A stretch of DNA of 12,405 nt from a bacterium (GTDB taxonomy: Archaea; Thermoplasmatota; Thermoplasmata; Lutacidiplasmatales; UBA184): assembly GCA_021832495.1 (NCBI GenBank), contig JAKBKR010000023.1:1-12405 (forward strand), written 5' to 3'. The notes beneath the pieces are model-generated. The model saw only the letters and a program-made list of their open reading frames with translations, did not search any database and was not told the origin of the DNA. The translations under genes and the position numbers were made by a program. Every line of letters starts with the position of its first letter. The first letter of the stretch is position 1. Below, piece by piece: positions 1-6,387 of the stretch.

Positions 1-2337
1 CTGGTACTGTGTCGTGTAGGTCACAGATTGGGTCAAGTGCGTGGATCCCACGGTGAGTGTCCCCGAGGCAGGGGATGCGATGTATTGGGTACCTGCACCC
101 CCAGCTATTGGTGTCGCGATGGTGTAGGTGTACGACCCCGCGGTCACGTTGAACGTGATGTTCTTTCCCGTGGAACTGCTGGTTGCACCATTCAACGTCA
201 CTGACCATGTGGTCGACAAGGGAAGCCCTGCCTCCACAAAACTGACCGGTACGGTCGGTGTCGATGCAAAATCTGCCGTCTGTGTAATCGGCCCATTCAT
301 TGACACTGAAGCAGGATTGTTCCCTCCCGTATAGTTTCCAGGACCATTCCCGGTCCACCACCGGAACTGATAGCCAGGGTTTGCGGTGGCCTGCAGAGTG
401 ACCAAAGTGCTGGAATTGTGCCAGCCACTCGCAGGGGTTACCGTCCCCGCCGAAATGGGATATGCGATAGTGGTCAGATAGTATTGGGTGGTGTAGACGA
501 CCGGTTGGGTTATGTGAGTCGTTCCCACAATTATCGTGCCAGAGGAAGACGGGGTACTCAACACATATTGGACTCCAGAAGTCCCTGCGATCGGAGTGAG
601 GATTGAGTAGGGATAGGTACCCGAGGAAACGTTGAATGTGATGTTCTTTCCGGCAGAAGAGGAAAGAACGCCATTGAACGTGACGGACCAAGAAGTGCCG
701 GACGGCAAACCAGATTCCAAGAAACTAACAGGGACGGTTCCTCCGGTGGCGCACGTAAGTGTGACCGAGAGGCTCTGATTGTGCATCGACTTCACGTATA
801 CGGGAAGCGATTGGGCCGTACATCCACTGGCTGAGACGTTCACCCAATAGGGGCCTTCGGTGTATTCGTCATTGTACACCCCCGATGCTTGGGCAGAGAG
901 AGTATTCACCTTCTGGAGGGCATTTACCTCAACGGTAGCCGTCTTGGGAACCACGGTGAGGTTCAACCACGCCCAGGGGGACTTCACGAGTTGATGATCG
1001 TAGATCCCACTTGCGGAGGCTACCGCAGGGAACTCGTACTCGTTCCCATAATCGTATGTCGAGTTTGGCATATCGGTGGCTCCGAAGTCGTAGGAATAGT
1101 TCTGCGACCGGTACATGTAGTAGGGATACATGCAATTGGTCGACGTCGAAAAGGAGGGCGCAGGGCAAGTACTCCCGACACCCGATGTGCTCGAGTTTAC
1201 TTCAGCTTCTCCACCTTGCGATGAACTGAAGTAGAGCTTGATCGGATATCCGCCCGCATCATTGGGACCCATCTTTGGGACGCTCAGTTCCATTTGACCC
1301 AGGCTGCCCCATCGACCCGGCCAGTAGCTGTCGCAGGCGTTGTCACCAGGAGTGCAACCCCCGTCCGGGTTGTTTTGAGGGATGGCTGGGTTCAGGGCAT
1401 GCCCGATCTCGTACGCGAACGCGATCGCTCCGGGTCCACTTGCGCCCCATTTCAATGTGTTGCCCAACAACGATTTGGCGTAATACGGACCAAGATTCAC
1501 GCCACTCGTGGTGTTTCGAAGATAGATCGTTCCATTGAGTCCCTGCGTCTGGTCTTTGACATTGAGCACCCAGGGATTAGTCTGGCCCGTAGCGGTCAGG
1601 TTGACATACGTAAGATCGCCCGAGTTGAGCACCATCACTTGGTCGGCACTTCCATAGACATCGAGCGGTGACGGACTTACCGCATTTTGTTCCGCACCCC
1701 CGACTATCTCCCATACCACGGCGCAGGCAAACCACTGGTTCGTACCCGCCACCCAGTTTTCGTTGAACGCGCCATTGGCCAAACAGTCCTGGGCACCGCT
1801 ATTTGGTCCCGTCACAGTGGGAGGGGCTGGATAGAACTGAAACTCCAGGAAGGCCTGCTTATCGAGACTTGCTGCATCGTAAACCGTGCCCCCGATCCAA
1901 ATCGTAGCGTAGAAGTCTCCCTGACTATACACGCTGTTGCTAGAAGGAAGGACAAACTGGAACGACGCGTTCCCACCCGATCCTGCTGCATCGGAAATGT
2001 AACTGACGGTAGGCTCATCGTGCCCGTAGCAGTAAGAGGGGGTATACCATGCGGTGACGTTTTTCGCCCAATACATCCCGTCACATTGCAATGTCCCGTT
2101 GGATGATGAATTCAGGGAGTGCATCGCCGAGATTGATGAATGAATACTAGACGAAGCGAGAGGGGCCCTCGCGCCCCCTACGGGGGAAACGAGCAAAGCC
2201 AAGAGGACGAGCGCTGGAACAACGGTCCGGATGAGAATTGGCGGACGAGGGTCTCGCAAGAACCGCGAGAGTGTCGAAGAGTGAGCCTTCCGAGGCGCCA
2301 ATGTCGTGTCTCCACACATCTTGCCGAGGACTCGCAT
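1..2337 (-). CDS. Secreted/surface protein with thermopsin-type Ig-like repeats and an InlB-type beta repeat (C-terminus off the window)
   Basis: I translated this frame directly: it is open without a stop from 2337 to the left edge, 779 codons, so the C-terminus is missing. Residues 1-60 are basic and then hydrophobic (VVPALVLLALLVSPVGGARA at 39-58), a signal peptide. Residues 60-530 form an ectodomain I do not recognise, rich in Tyr, Asn, Ser, Thr and NxS/T sequons, with a Cys pair at C328/C335. Residues about 534-619 are an Ig-like repeat (ESGLPSGTSWSVTFNG core), 620-690 resemble the divergent InlB B-repeat (TVTPASGWHN...NPGYQFRWW), and 694-778 are a second Ig-like copy (EAGLPLSTTWSVTLNG). 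These repeats are, from memory, common in Thermoplasmata exported proteins including thermopsin-like ones. Expected outside the cell, membrane-attached or secreted; substrate unknown. ATG at 2337 is chosen because a TATA-like box lies about 28 nt upstream; the ATG at 2319 is an alternative. Confidence 0.85.
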   Translation of the reverse strand, partial: MRVLGKMCGDTTLAPRKAHSSTLSRFLRDPRPPILIRTVVPALVLLALLVSPVGGARAPLASSSIHSSISAMHSLNSSSNGTLQCDGMYWAKNVTAWYTPSYCYGHDEPTVSYISDAAGSGGNASFQFVLPSSNSVYSQGDFYATIWIGGTVYDAASLDKQAFLEFQFYPAPPTVTGPNSGAQDCLANGAFNENWVAGTNQWFACAVVWEIVGGAEQNAVSPSPLDVYGSADQVMVLNSGDLTYVNLTATGQTNPWVLNVKDQTQGLNGTIYLRNTTSGVNLGPYYAKSLLGNTLKWGASGPGAIAFAYEIGHALNPAIPQNNPDGGCTPGDNACDSYWPGRWGSLGQMELSVPKMGPNDAGGYPIKLYFSSSQGGEAEVNSSTSGVGSTCPAPSFSTSTNCMYPYYMYRSQNYSYDFGATDMPNSTYDYGNEYEFPAVASASGIYDHQLVKSPWAWLNLTVVPKTATVEVNALQKVNTLSAQASGVYNDEYTEGPYWVNVSASGCTAQSLPVYVKSMHNQSLSVTLTCATGGTVPVSFLESGLPSGTSWSVTFNGVLSSSAGKNITFNVSSGTYPYSILTPIAGTSGVQYVLSTPSSSGTIIVGTTHITQPVVYTTQYYLTTIAYPISAGTVTPASGWHNSSTLVTLQATANPGYQFRWWTGNGPGNYTGGNNPASVSMNGPITQTADFASTPTVPVSFVEAGLPLSTTWSVTLNGATSSSTGKNITFNVTAGSYTYTIATPIAGGAGTQYIASPASGTLTVGSTHLTQSVTYTTQYQ

Positions 2338-2362
2338 AGCAAGGATTCCAGACTTTACCCAC

Positions 2363-2368
2363 TTATAA
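2363..2368 (-). promoter_or_regulatory. TATA-like box of the surface-protein gene
   Basis: On the minus strand the sequence reads GTGTTATAAGTGGG. The TTATAA core is centred about 28 nt before the ATG at 2337, the distance expected between an archaeal TATA box and the transcription start, so the mRNA is probably leaderless. There is no Shine-Dalgarno sequence before this ATG. Confidence 0.6.
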
Positions 2369-2443
2369 CACCTACTATCAGCGTAAGTCAAGTTCGACCC
2401 AACATCTCACCCCGAGCCAGGGAAACTTGACCACCATTGGCCA

Positions 2444-2468
2444 GACCTCACCCTGTCAAATTGAGGTC
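2444..2468. repeat. Short perfect inverted repeat
   Basis: GACCTCA at 2444-2450 and TGAGGTC at 2462-2468 are perfect inverse complements, separated by 11 nt. It lies in the spacer between the divergent surface-protein gene and vapB. It could be an operator half-site pair or chance. The rest of 2410-2730 shows no convincing gene, only short open frames without recognisable protein features. Confidence 0.35.
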
Positions 2469-2730
2469 CAGGCATCGAAGATTGTTTACACCTCCTCCAT
2501 CGGAAGCGGACGCGTGCCCCGGGGTGCCCGCGTTCCATGAGCCTCACGGCGAGGGTTAAGACGCATATGCACACTAGGGGGATGCAAAGGCGTACCCCTC
2601 CCGACGTCTTGAACCCAAAGCCACGCCTATGCGGCCCCCTTCCACTCTTTCCGCGCTTTCCCGTTTTCCCCCTTGAAGAGAGGCCCAACGATTCTTGCGA
2701 GATCCGAGCTGCGTCTTTCGGCACGAGAAA

Positions 2731-2747
2731 CATATATATACACATAT
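2731..2747 (+). promoter_or_regulatory. TATA-rich vapB promoter (possible operator)
   Basis: CATATATATACACATAT precedes vapB. The TATATATA part (2733-2740) is centred about 26 nt before the ATG at 2762, which fits a leaderless transcript and argues against the in-frame ATG at 2750. VapBC complexes commonly autorepress by binding palindromic DNA over their own promoter, so this stretch may also be the operator. A 16-of-17 identical copy occurs at 3925-3941. Confidence 0.6.
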
Positions 2748-2761
2748 GTATGAGTAGTACC

Positions 2762-2917
2762 ATGTCCTCAAAAACATTGATGGTGCGAAAGCCAATCTAC
2801 GAAGCGCTTCACCGGGAGAAACGACCCGGTGAGAGCTTCTCGCAACTCATGGAACGATTGCTCTCCCGTCCTCGAGGGGTCCAGTCGTGCTATGGTGCCT
2901 GGAGGAGAAACCGGTGA
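2762..2917 (+). CDS. vapB: VapB-type antitoxin (DUF217 family)
   Basis: A 51-residue protein that fits the short archaeal VapB antitoxins of the DUF217 type (PF02697 by recollection): a KTLMVRKPIYEAL strand-helix start, then RPGESFSQLMERLL, matching the family pattern 'GESFSdli.rLl'. The N-terminal part is expected to bind DNA as a dimer and the Arg-rich C-terminal tail (residues 36-51) to wrap the VapC toxin and block its active site. The start is set by the TATA box about 26 nt upstream, implying a leaderless mRNA; an upstream ATG at 2750 is too close to that box to be used. It overlaps the toxin gene by 4 nt (GTGA), so the two are translationally coupled. Probably autoregulated together with the toxin. 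Confidence 0.85.
   Translation: MSSKTLMVRKPIYEALHREKRPGESFSQLMERLLSRPRGVQSCYGAWRRNR
2901..2907 (+). promoter_or_regulatory. Shine-Dalgarno site of vapC
   Basis: GGAGGAG lies 6 nt before the GTG at 2914 and inside the end of vapB. It decides the vapC start: it favours GTG 2914 over the in-frame GTG at 2887, which has no such site. It also shows that an internal gene uses a leadered start while vapB itself appears leaderless. Confidence 0.7.
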
Positions 2918-3312
2918 AGTGCATCGACACCCCCCTCCTCATCGAGCTACTGCTCGGCAAGCCCTCGGCGAAACGCTGGATCCGGGAAATGGGTTCCTCT
3001 GAGGGAGAATTCGGTACCACGGAATTCAATATGACCGAACTGGCCTTGGAAGCCCAGGGGATGAAGGGAAGGCCAGACCGCAGACTCGATGTTCTGGATA
3101 CCCTTCGGCGGGAACTCACGGTGCTCCCGGTGGACCGACAAGCCTACCAGACCTTTTCGATCCTCGCCAAGCGGAACGCCGGTGAACGATCCTCGTTGCC
3201 CGGCATGCTGACGGCTGCGACCGCGCTGGCCCACGGCAGCACCCACCTATGGACCGACAAGAGAAGGGCCCTGCCACGCATCCTGACCCCTCTGAAGGTC
3301 GTACGATACTGA
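2914..3312 (+). CDS. vapC: VapC-type PIN-domain toxin, one acidic residue replaced
   Basis: A 132-residue PIN-domain protein, the usual size for VapC ribonucleases, which cleave tRNA or rRNA with Mg2+ held by conserved acidic residues. Visible: VKCIDTPLLIELL with D5, the central TTEFNMTELALEA with E42, and the C-terminal LTAATALAHGSTHLWTDKR with D115. In the family an Asp normally starts the helix before 'liAAtAl'; here the position reads LPGMLTAATAL, with G97, so one metal ligand seems missing. Activity may be reduced, or another residue (E91, D115) may compensate. GTG 2914 overlaps the vapB stop as GTGA and has a strong GGAGGAG site. A hairpin with a T-run follows at 3325-3344. Family assignment is secure; catalytic competence is not. 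Confidence 0.85.
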   Translation: MKCIDTPLLIELLLGKPSAKRWIREMGSSEGEFGTTEFNMTELALEAQGMKGRPDRRLDVLDTLRRELTVLPVDRQAYQTFSILAKRNAGERSSLPGMLTAATALAHGSTHLWTDKRRALPRILTPLKVVRY

Positions 3313-3324
3313 TTGCAGGAAAAG

Positions 3325-3344
3325 GCCCGTCCCCGGGCATTTTT
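3325..3344 (+). terminator. Probable terminator of vapBC
   Basis: GCCCG, a TCCC loop and CGGGC form a 5-bp hairpin, followed almost at once by TTTTT. It starts 13 nt after the vapC stop. Archaeal termination depends mainly on the T-run, so the hairpin may be incidental. Confidence 0.5.
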
Positions 3345-3383
3345 GTGCGTTTCCATCCAAGCTCACCCCAGGCATAGCTAACA

Positions 3384-3429
3384 CTGTAAGCCATGTTACG
3401 ATAAAGTCGTAACACAATAATGGCTTCAG
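3384..3429. repeat. Long imperfect inverted repeat (17 paired positions)
   Basis: CTG(T)AAGCCAT at 3384-3394 pairs with ATGGCTTCAG at 3420-3429 (10 bp, one bulged T). Inside it GTTACGA at 3395-3401 pairs with TCGTAAC at 3407-3413 (7 bp) around a TAAAG loop, leaving ACAATA unpaired on the right side. No gene overlaps it convincingly. It could be an operator, an RNA hairpin, or the subterminal palindrome of a lost mobile element; sequence alone does not decide. Confidence 0.55.
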
Positions 3430-3447
3430 GCACGTCTATCGGGGGAA

Positions 3448-3471
3448 GTCGTATAACTCCTGTTATACGAC
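3448..3471. repeat. Perfect 10-bp inverted repeat
   Basis: GTCGTATAAC at 3448-3457 and GTTATACGAC at 3462-3471 are exact inverse complements around a TCCT spacer. A smaller perfect hairpin (GACAA-AGA-TTGTC, 3469-3481) follows and shares its first bases with the end of this one. The arms share the TCGTA/GTTA words of the repeat at 3384-3429, so the elements may be related. Confidence 0.6.
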
Positions 3472-3924
3472 AAAGATTGTCGCCGGACACACGGAGGCCA
3501 TTCGCACGACTTTCTCGCCGAGAATGTACACCACTCACCCAATGCGCCGCTGATGTTCTGATACAGAAGGATTCACCTAGAAGGGGGGGGATGATAAGGG
3601 AACAGGTTAGAGGGACCCAAACCAAGGGATGGCAGTAAGTTGCACCCAGGTAGGAACTCTATGAACCCTGCGAGGACCTCCCCTTTGGACCAGACCACGA
3701 GGCCCACCTTCGGGAAAGGGCTCCGAACCTACCCCCTTCTTGATGACTTGCGGGAACGATCGAGGACCCCAAGTCGAAGTAGGCCGACCATCTGTCGCCC
3801 CCGAGATCGATCGGACTGGTTCCAGTGGGCAATATCTGAGCTCCACTCACCACCGTCATGGGGCTCGCCACCTACCCTTCAAATCCACAAACACTCAAGA
3901 AACTAAAAGCTTAGGCAGCTTACA

Positions 3925-3941
3925 CATATACATACACATAT
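3925..3941 (+). promoter_or_regulatory. Near copy of the vapB promoter element
   Basis: CATATACATACACATAT matches the vapB element at 2731-2747 in 16 of 17 positions and is followed by a palindrome ACATATATGT (3936-3945). By the vapB geometry, transcription would start near 3956 on the plus strand, ahead of the hairpin at 3995-4051. No protein-coding gene begins at the expected leaderless position. It may be a real promoter, a second VapBC binding site, or both. Confidence 0.45.
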
Positions 3942-3955
3942 ATGTAAATTTGAGA

Positions 3956-4060
3956 CGCCATTAGAACGCGAACCAAGTGAGAGAACGGATCACTGGGCTG
4001 GACCGGTCCCAACCCGAGACTGGATCCACCGGTTCGGACCGGGTTTAGCCCCTCAAAAAA
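3956..4060 (+). ncRNA. Candidate small structured RNA (putative)
   Basis: Downstream of the promoter-like element, GGGCT (3995-3999) pairs with AGCCC (4047-4051), CCGGTCC (4003-4009) with GGACCGG (4036-4042), and AACC (4011-4014) with GGTT (4031-4034), giving at least 16 base pairs in 57 nt with two small internal loops. I do not recognise the family. Boundaries are guesses: the start from the TATA spacing, the end from the close of the hairpin. A 23-codon frame from GTG 3977 runs through it but looks incidental. Confidence 0.3.
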
Positions 4061-4257
4061 GCGCCCTTGCCACACAGTCGGAGACCGAGGGCAGGCTTAT
4101 CAGGGTGTGAACTTTGACCCCAGCATGCCGAGTGCATGGCCTACCCGAGCCCTTCGTTCCACCCTCGTATGCGAGCCTCCCCGCACCCATCAAGCGTCTA
4201 CCCCGAGGAGACCGAGAAAAGCAGTGACGACCGTTATGGTCCCCCCGAACCCGTTGT

Positions 4258-5601
4258 GTGAGAAAGAGGTGGACGCCCTTGTGTGACTACTGTGAGGCGG
4301 ACTCCGAGTGCAGGGTACCGGCCTGCGCGTCCCAAGGAGGAGCTTGTGCGTGCGCTCTGTCCGGACCCGAACGATGTCCAACCTGTGGCCACGCGTGCGC
4401 CCCTTGGTATTGGGGGATGGGCCTGCTTAACGCCCCCAACATTGTCTCCGATTTTCTCGGAGGGGCAGGTACCGAGAGCGGGGGATTCGATGGCTACCCC
4501 GTAACTCGCGCCCAACTCTTAGCCAAGTTCCAGGAGTACCTGGCAGAACAGGATGCCGATGACCCGGACTCGGGAGTAACACCCGCAGATCGGACCTGGT
4601 TGTCAGACCGGCTCCCCGAAGGAGCCTATCAAAACCCAGGAGAGGTATTCTCTGCTCTGCTCCCGGTTATCGACGGGAGCCTGCTTGATGGGAAAGAGTG
4701 GTCACACCAGTTGCGGTTTGGAGATGTGGCCGCCGGAACACGCCTCATCGTTCCCCCCTCGGTAGTGGCGGTCCTAGTCGGACGCAAGGGGGAAGCCCTG
4801 GATGCATTTTCCTCCGGACAGTTTCTTCTCTCCGCAGAAACGGCACCTCGTGCTACAGCGGTATCACGGCGACCAGTCAAGGGGGCCATCCGGTGGACCC
4901 TAAGGGCCGACCCCGTCTTCTTCTCTAAGCTGGATCAGAACATCAAGATCGAGCACTCGGTTCGCAGCAAAACAGGTTCCCCGATCTCTCTCTTTGCCGA
5001 TATCGGATTTAGCCTGGCCGACCCGATGAAGCTGGTCCAGTCACCGGCCGGCCCGACCCTAGGACGCTCCCAGAAGCCGGAGCAAGCGGTCACCCCGATC
5101 GTAGTGCCTCTTTTGAAGGAGTTCATGGAGGCATCGGATGCCTCATCGATCCCCACCCATATTCCCGCCCTTGAAGGGTCCATCCGGAGCGCCCTGGAGG
5201 CCGCCGGGCTCGCTGTGCGGAATGTGAAGGTGTCCACCTACATTTCGCCCATGGGTGGGGCAGGGATGTTCGCGATGAACCCGGAGATGATGGCCCGAAT
5301 GCCCCCAGAAGCCCGGGCCATGATGGAGGCTCGGATGAAGGAGGCGATGCAGCGAAGAGCCATGGCCCACGGGATGCCAGGCTCAGTACCCCCAGGCTCC
5401 TCGGTACCGACCACGATACCACCCTCCCCTACTCCCGGAACGCGGGTTTGCCCCGCGTGCCACGCATCTAACCCAGATTCGGTCAAGTTCTGCCAGACTT
5501 GCGGGAAACCGCTGTCCACACCTCCGAAGTGCCCGTCCTGTGGCAAGGAGGCGGCGCCGGGGATAAAGTTCTGCGGGAACTGCGGAGCGCGACTTCCTTA
5601 G
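4258..5601 (+). CDS. SPFH-domain ('virion core'-like, YdjI-type) protein with C-terminal double zinc ribbon
   Basis: 447 residues from GTG 4258. Residues 1-50 hold nine Cys (C9, C12, C18, C23, C29, C31, C40, C43, C47), a possible extra zinc-binding segment. Residues about 54-70 (MGLLNAPNIVSDFLGG) and 145-330 match the SPFH/Band-7 type 'virion core' family, including RFGDVAAGTRLIVPPSVVAVLVGRKGEALDAFSSGQFLL and a helical end (ALEGSIRSALEAAGLAVRN). Residues 337-373 are Met-rich (11 Met). Two zinc ribbons close the protein: C398-C401/C412-C415 and C425-C428/C439-C442. Such proteins assemble at membranes; in Bacillus, YdjI with zinc-ribbon partners is tied to PspA-type membrane stress response. 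A similar role here is inference. The neighbouring minus-strand zinc-ribbon genes are likely partners. ATG 4417 is an alternative start that would remove the Cys-rich segment; neither start has a clear SD or strong TATA box. Confidence 0.8.
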   Translation: MRKRWTPLCDYCEADSECRVPACASQGGACACALSGPERCPTCGHACAPWYWGMGLLNAPNIVSDFLGGAGTESGGFDGYPVTRAQLLAKFQEYLAEQDADDPDSGVTPADRTWLSDRLPEGAYQNPGEVFSALLPVIDGSLLDGKEWSHQLRFGDVAAGTRLIVPPSVVAVLVGRKGEALDAFSSGQFLLSAETAPRATAVSRRPVKGAIRWTLRADPVFFSKLDQNIKIEHSVRSKTGSPISLFADIGFSLADPMKLVQSPAGPTLGRSQKPEQAVTPIVVPLLKEFMEASDASSIPTHIPALEGSIRSALEAAGLAVRNVKVSTYISPMGGAGMFAMNPEMMARMPPEARAMMEARMKEAMQRRAMAHGMPGSVPPGSSVPTTIPPSPTPGTRVCPACHASNPDSVKFCQTCGKPLSTPPKCPSCGKEAAPGIKFCGNCGARLP

Positions 5602-5661
5602 GGTGGGTGGGATACCCAGGACCTTGGGAACTACGTTGGTAGGGTGGACCCGGCTAGGCGC

Positions 5662-6321
5662 CTAACCCAGACGACCGCCGCACTCCCCACAGAAGTTGAT
5701 GTTCATGGGGTTCTGCTTGTGGCAACTCGGGCACTCCCTGAAGGCGAGGGGAGTTCCGCAGTTTTGGCAAAACTTCTCCGATCCCGCGGTCTTGCCGCAC
5801 TTGGGACAGACCGTGGACCGATTGGAGGTGTCCCCATTGAACTGCTGTTGAGATGCCACCTGGGCCTTCATCTGCTCAACGGCCGCCTGCGCCTTCGCCG
5901 CTTGAAGTTCTGACGCCATCGAGGGAGCATCTGTTGTGCAAAGCCCCGCCTGATTGTTCCAGTCATCGTCGCAGACGAAAGCCTTGCATTTGGGACACTT
6001 TTTGAAATGGGTCTTCGCTTCGTTCACGGCCTGCTGGAACGCATTGTCGTGTTCCTTGTGCCATTCCGCCGACTGGTTCTTGTACTGCTGCGCCCCGCTG
6101 GCGGCTTGGCTAGCGCCATACATCCCTCCACTCCCCGTCAAAGAACCCATCGCGCTGAAACCCGAGCTCAGGAATCCCAGCCGACGCTGTGAGTTCGCGC
6201 TGCGAGAGGGGATGAACGTTGTATCGAATCCGTTCCCGCACACGTCACAATGGAATTTCCATTGAAAACCCTTGTCTCCACTCAGGTCATCCACGTTCTT
6301 TGGGTGGTCCAAAAGCGGCAT
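5662..6321 (-). CDS. Zinc-ribbon protein with central Cys/Trp motif and C-terminal double zinc ribbon
   Basis: 219 residues. A CxxC at C25-C28 opens the protein, followed by a Gly/Ser/Ala-rich stretch (50-80). A central motif at 109-132 (KCPKCKAFVCDDDWNNQAGLC split over C109, C112, C117, C128) resembles the 'C..C..wvC..CWN...GLC..CAP' segment found in partners of SPFH 'virion core' proteins, but two Cys are replaced by Asp (D120, D131). An Ala/Gln-rich helix (138-160, probable coiled coil) leads to two zinc ribbons, C172-C175/C185-C188 and C197-C200/C211-C214. No signal peptide or membrane segment. It converges on the SPFH gene with 60 nt between stops. ATG 6321 is supported by GGAG four bases upstream and a TATA-like box about 37 nt upstream. 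Exact function unknown; likely a cytosolic partner or regulator of the SPFH assembly. Confidence 0.8.
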   Translation of the reverse strand: MPLLDHPKNVDDLSGDKGFQWKFHCDVCGNGFDTTFIPSRSANSQRRLGFLSSGFSAMGSLTGSGGMYGASQAASGAQQYKNQSAEWHKEHDNAFQQAVNEAKTHFKKCPKCKAFVCDDDWNNQAGLCTTDAPSMASELQAAKAQAAVEQMKAQVASQQQFNGDTSNRSTVCPKCGKTAGSEKFCQNCGTPLAFRECPSCHKQNPMNINFCGECGGRLG

Positions 6322-6353
6322 CTTTCTCCTTCGCCTAAGCCGAGAATCTGACG

Positions 6354-6362
6354 CTATTTAAG
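6354..6362 (-). promoter_or_regulatory. TATA-like box of the 219-aa zinc-ribbon gene
   Basis: Minus-strand CTTAAATAG is centred near 6358. Transcription would start about 26 nt further, near 6332, giving a leader of about 11 nt that contains GGAG (6326-6329) before the ATG at 6321. This gene therefore appears to have its own promoter in the 66-nt gap after the 141-aa gene. Confidence 0.5.
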
Positions 6363-6387
6363 CTCTGCAACGAGTTCGCGGGTTTTT

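Larger units (their letters stand above)
3313..4257. other. Long stretch without a convincing gene
   Basis: About 945 nt lie between vapC and the SPFH gene. Open frames on both strands (for example 3420-3638 and 3640-3906 plus, 3116-3625 minus) translate to Arg/Ser/Pro-rich sequences without motifs, recognised family or a good start signal, and I do not call them. The stretch holds the vapBC terminator, the inverted repeats at 3384-3481, a run of eight G at 3583-3590, a near copy of the vapB promoter at 3925-3941, a stable predicted hairpin at 3995-4051, and a 10-mer GGAGACCGAG present twice (4080-4089, 4207-4216). It may be the scar of lost mobile DNA, or a small-RNA locus. Confidence 0.55.

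Noticed and set aside
1294..2106. Long plus-strand frames within 1294-2106 (for example 1687-2106).
   Set aside because: They are antisense to the continuous surface-protein frame, which has a signal peptide and clear repeat domains.
3116..3625. 169-codon open frame on the minus strand, antisense to the end of vapC.
   Set aside because: It overlaps a well-supported toxin gene, crosses two inverted repeats, and its translation has no recognisable motif or start signal.
3420..3906. Two plus-strand open frames (3420-3638, 3640-3906) in the long spacer.
   Set aside because: Arg/Pro/Ser-rich translations without domain features, no ribosome site or well-placed TATA box; typical of chance frames in G+C-rich DNA.
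3995..4051. tRNA-like ends: GGGCTGG could pair with TTAGCCC as an acceptor stem, with a GGTTCGGACC loop resembling a T-arm.
   Set aside because: Only 57 nt between the ends, no anticodon arm, the T-stem has a G-G mismatch and the loop lacks the usual A; the hairpin explanation is better.
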